A stretch of DNA of 31,540 nucleotides, taken from CAYQTK01 sp964420375 (GTDB taxonomy: Bacteria; RBG-13-61-14; DATKZS01). The notes beneath the pieces are model-generated. The model was not told the DNA's origin. It worked only from the letters and a program-made list of their open reading frames with translations, and made no database searches. Shown in pieces: positions 31,439 to 31,540 of the stretch (positions are counted from its first letter, which is position 1; each line of letters starts with the position of its first letter). The stretch is taken from assembly GCA_964420375.1 (NCBI GenBank), contig CAYQTK010000031.1, positions 1-31,540 on the forward strand, written 5' to 3'. Both the position numbers and the translations under genes were made by a program.

Positions 31439-31540
31439 GGACGGAAGCGGGTTTATGCCCGACTTATAAATATAATAAATCTACTTTTGATGCCCTCGTA
31501 AAAAGTCAAAAGCCTTTTGGGGCCGTCTCGGCTTTATTTA

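Noticed and set aside
31488..31540. Another dispersed repeat at the window end (tcgtaaaaagtcaaaagcc)
   Set aside because: It looks like repeat-type intergenic sequence but has no second copy in the window, so it cannot be supported here.

Overview
This 31.5 kb window looks like part of a Gram-negative bacterial chromosome. It carries SecD/SecF/YajC, a GspC-to-GspK type II secretion cluster with an outer-membrane secretin, and lipoprotein-type and periplasmic enzymes. The gene set (PDZ-type GspC, SpoIID-like protein in a Gram-negative, queA-tgt-yajC-secD-secF order) fits the former Deltaproteobacteria (Desulfobacterota/Myxococcota and relatives), but this is an inference. A run of exactly 100 N inside a repeat array (3713-3812) marks a draft, probably metagenome-derived, assembly. 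No transposase, tRNA, rRNA or CRISPR array was found.

Layout. 69-11519 is a minus-strand series, in transcription order: cysE, a SpoIID/LytB protein, a GAF-GGDEF diguanylate cyclase, queA, tgt, yajC, a SecD-like protein made only of the periplasmic P1 region, full-length secD, secF and a DUF456 membrane protein. Several junctions are 4-base ATGA/GTGA overlaps. 11771-15865 is a plus-strand trio: a lipoprotein-like alpha/beta hydrolase, a class C beta-lactamase-fold serine hydrolase and a YihY/BrkB membrane protein. 15964-26322 is the minus-strand type II secretion cluster gspC-D-E-F-G-H-I-J-K, with no gspL or gspM beside it. 26551-27195 is a plus-strand HAD phosphatase. 27249-31438 holds two tandem membrane-anchored sulfatase-fold paralogues in which the usual formylglycine Cys position is Thr.

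The most distinctive structure is a set of short non-coding elements that begin and end with CTAGTG/CACTAG-like inverted repeats and abut one another through a shared CTAG. They behave like MITEs of the IS630/Tc1-mariner type (TA duplication). Blocks of them sit in the gaps between co-directional genes: after the DUF456 gene, between the P1-only SecD and secD, between queA and tgt, between gspF and gspG, and between gspC and gspD. Two of them supply or split a stop codon. One block is a tandem array containing the assembly gap.

Other points of interest are the P1-only SecD paralogue that lacks the DLQGG motif, a GspE N-terminus with the exact 24-5-24 tandem layout of the c-di-GMP-binding MshEN domain (with a diguanylate cyclase nearby), and two Arg/Ser-rich low-complexity inserts in the secretin.
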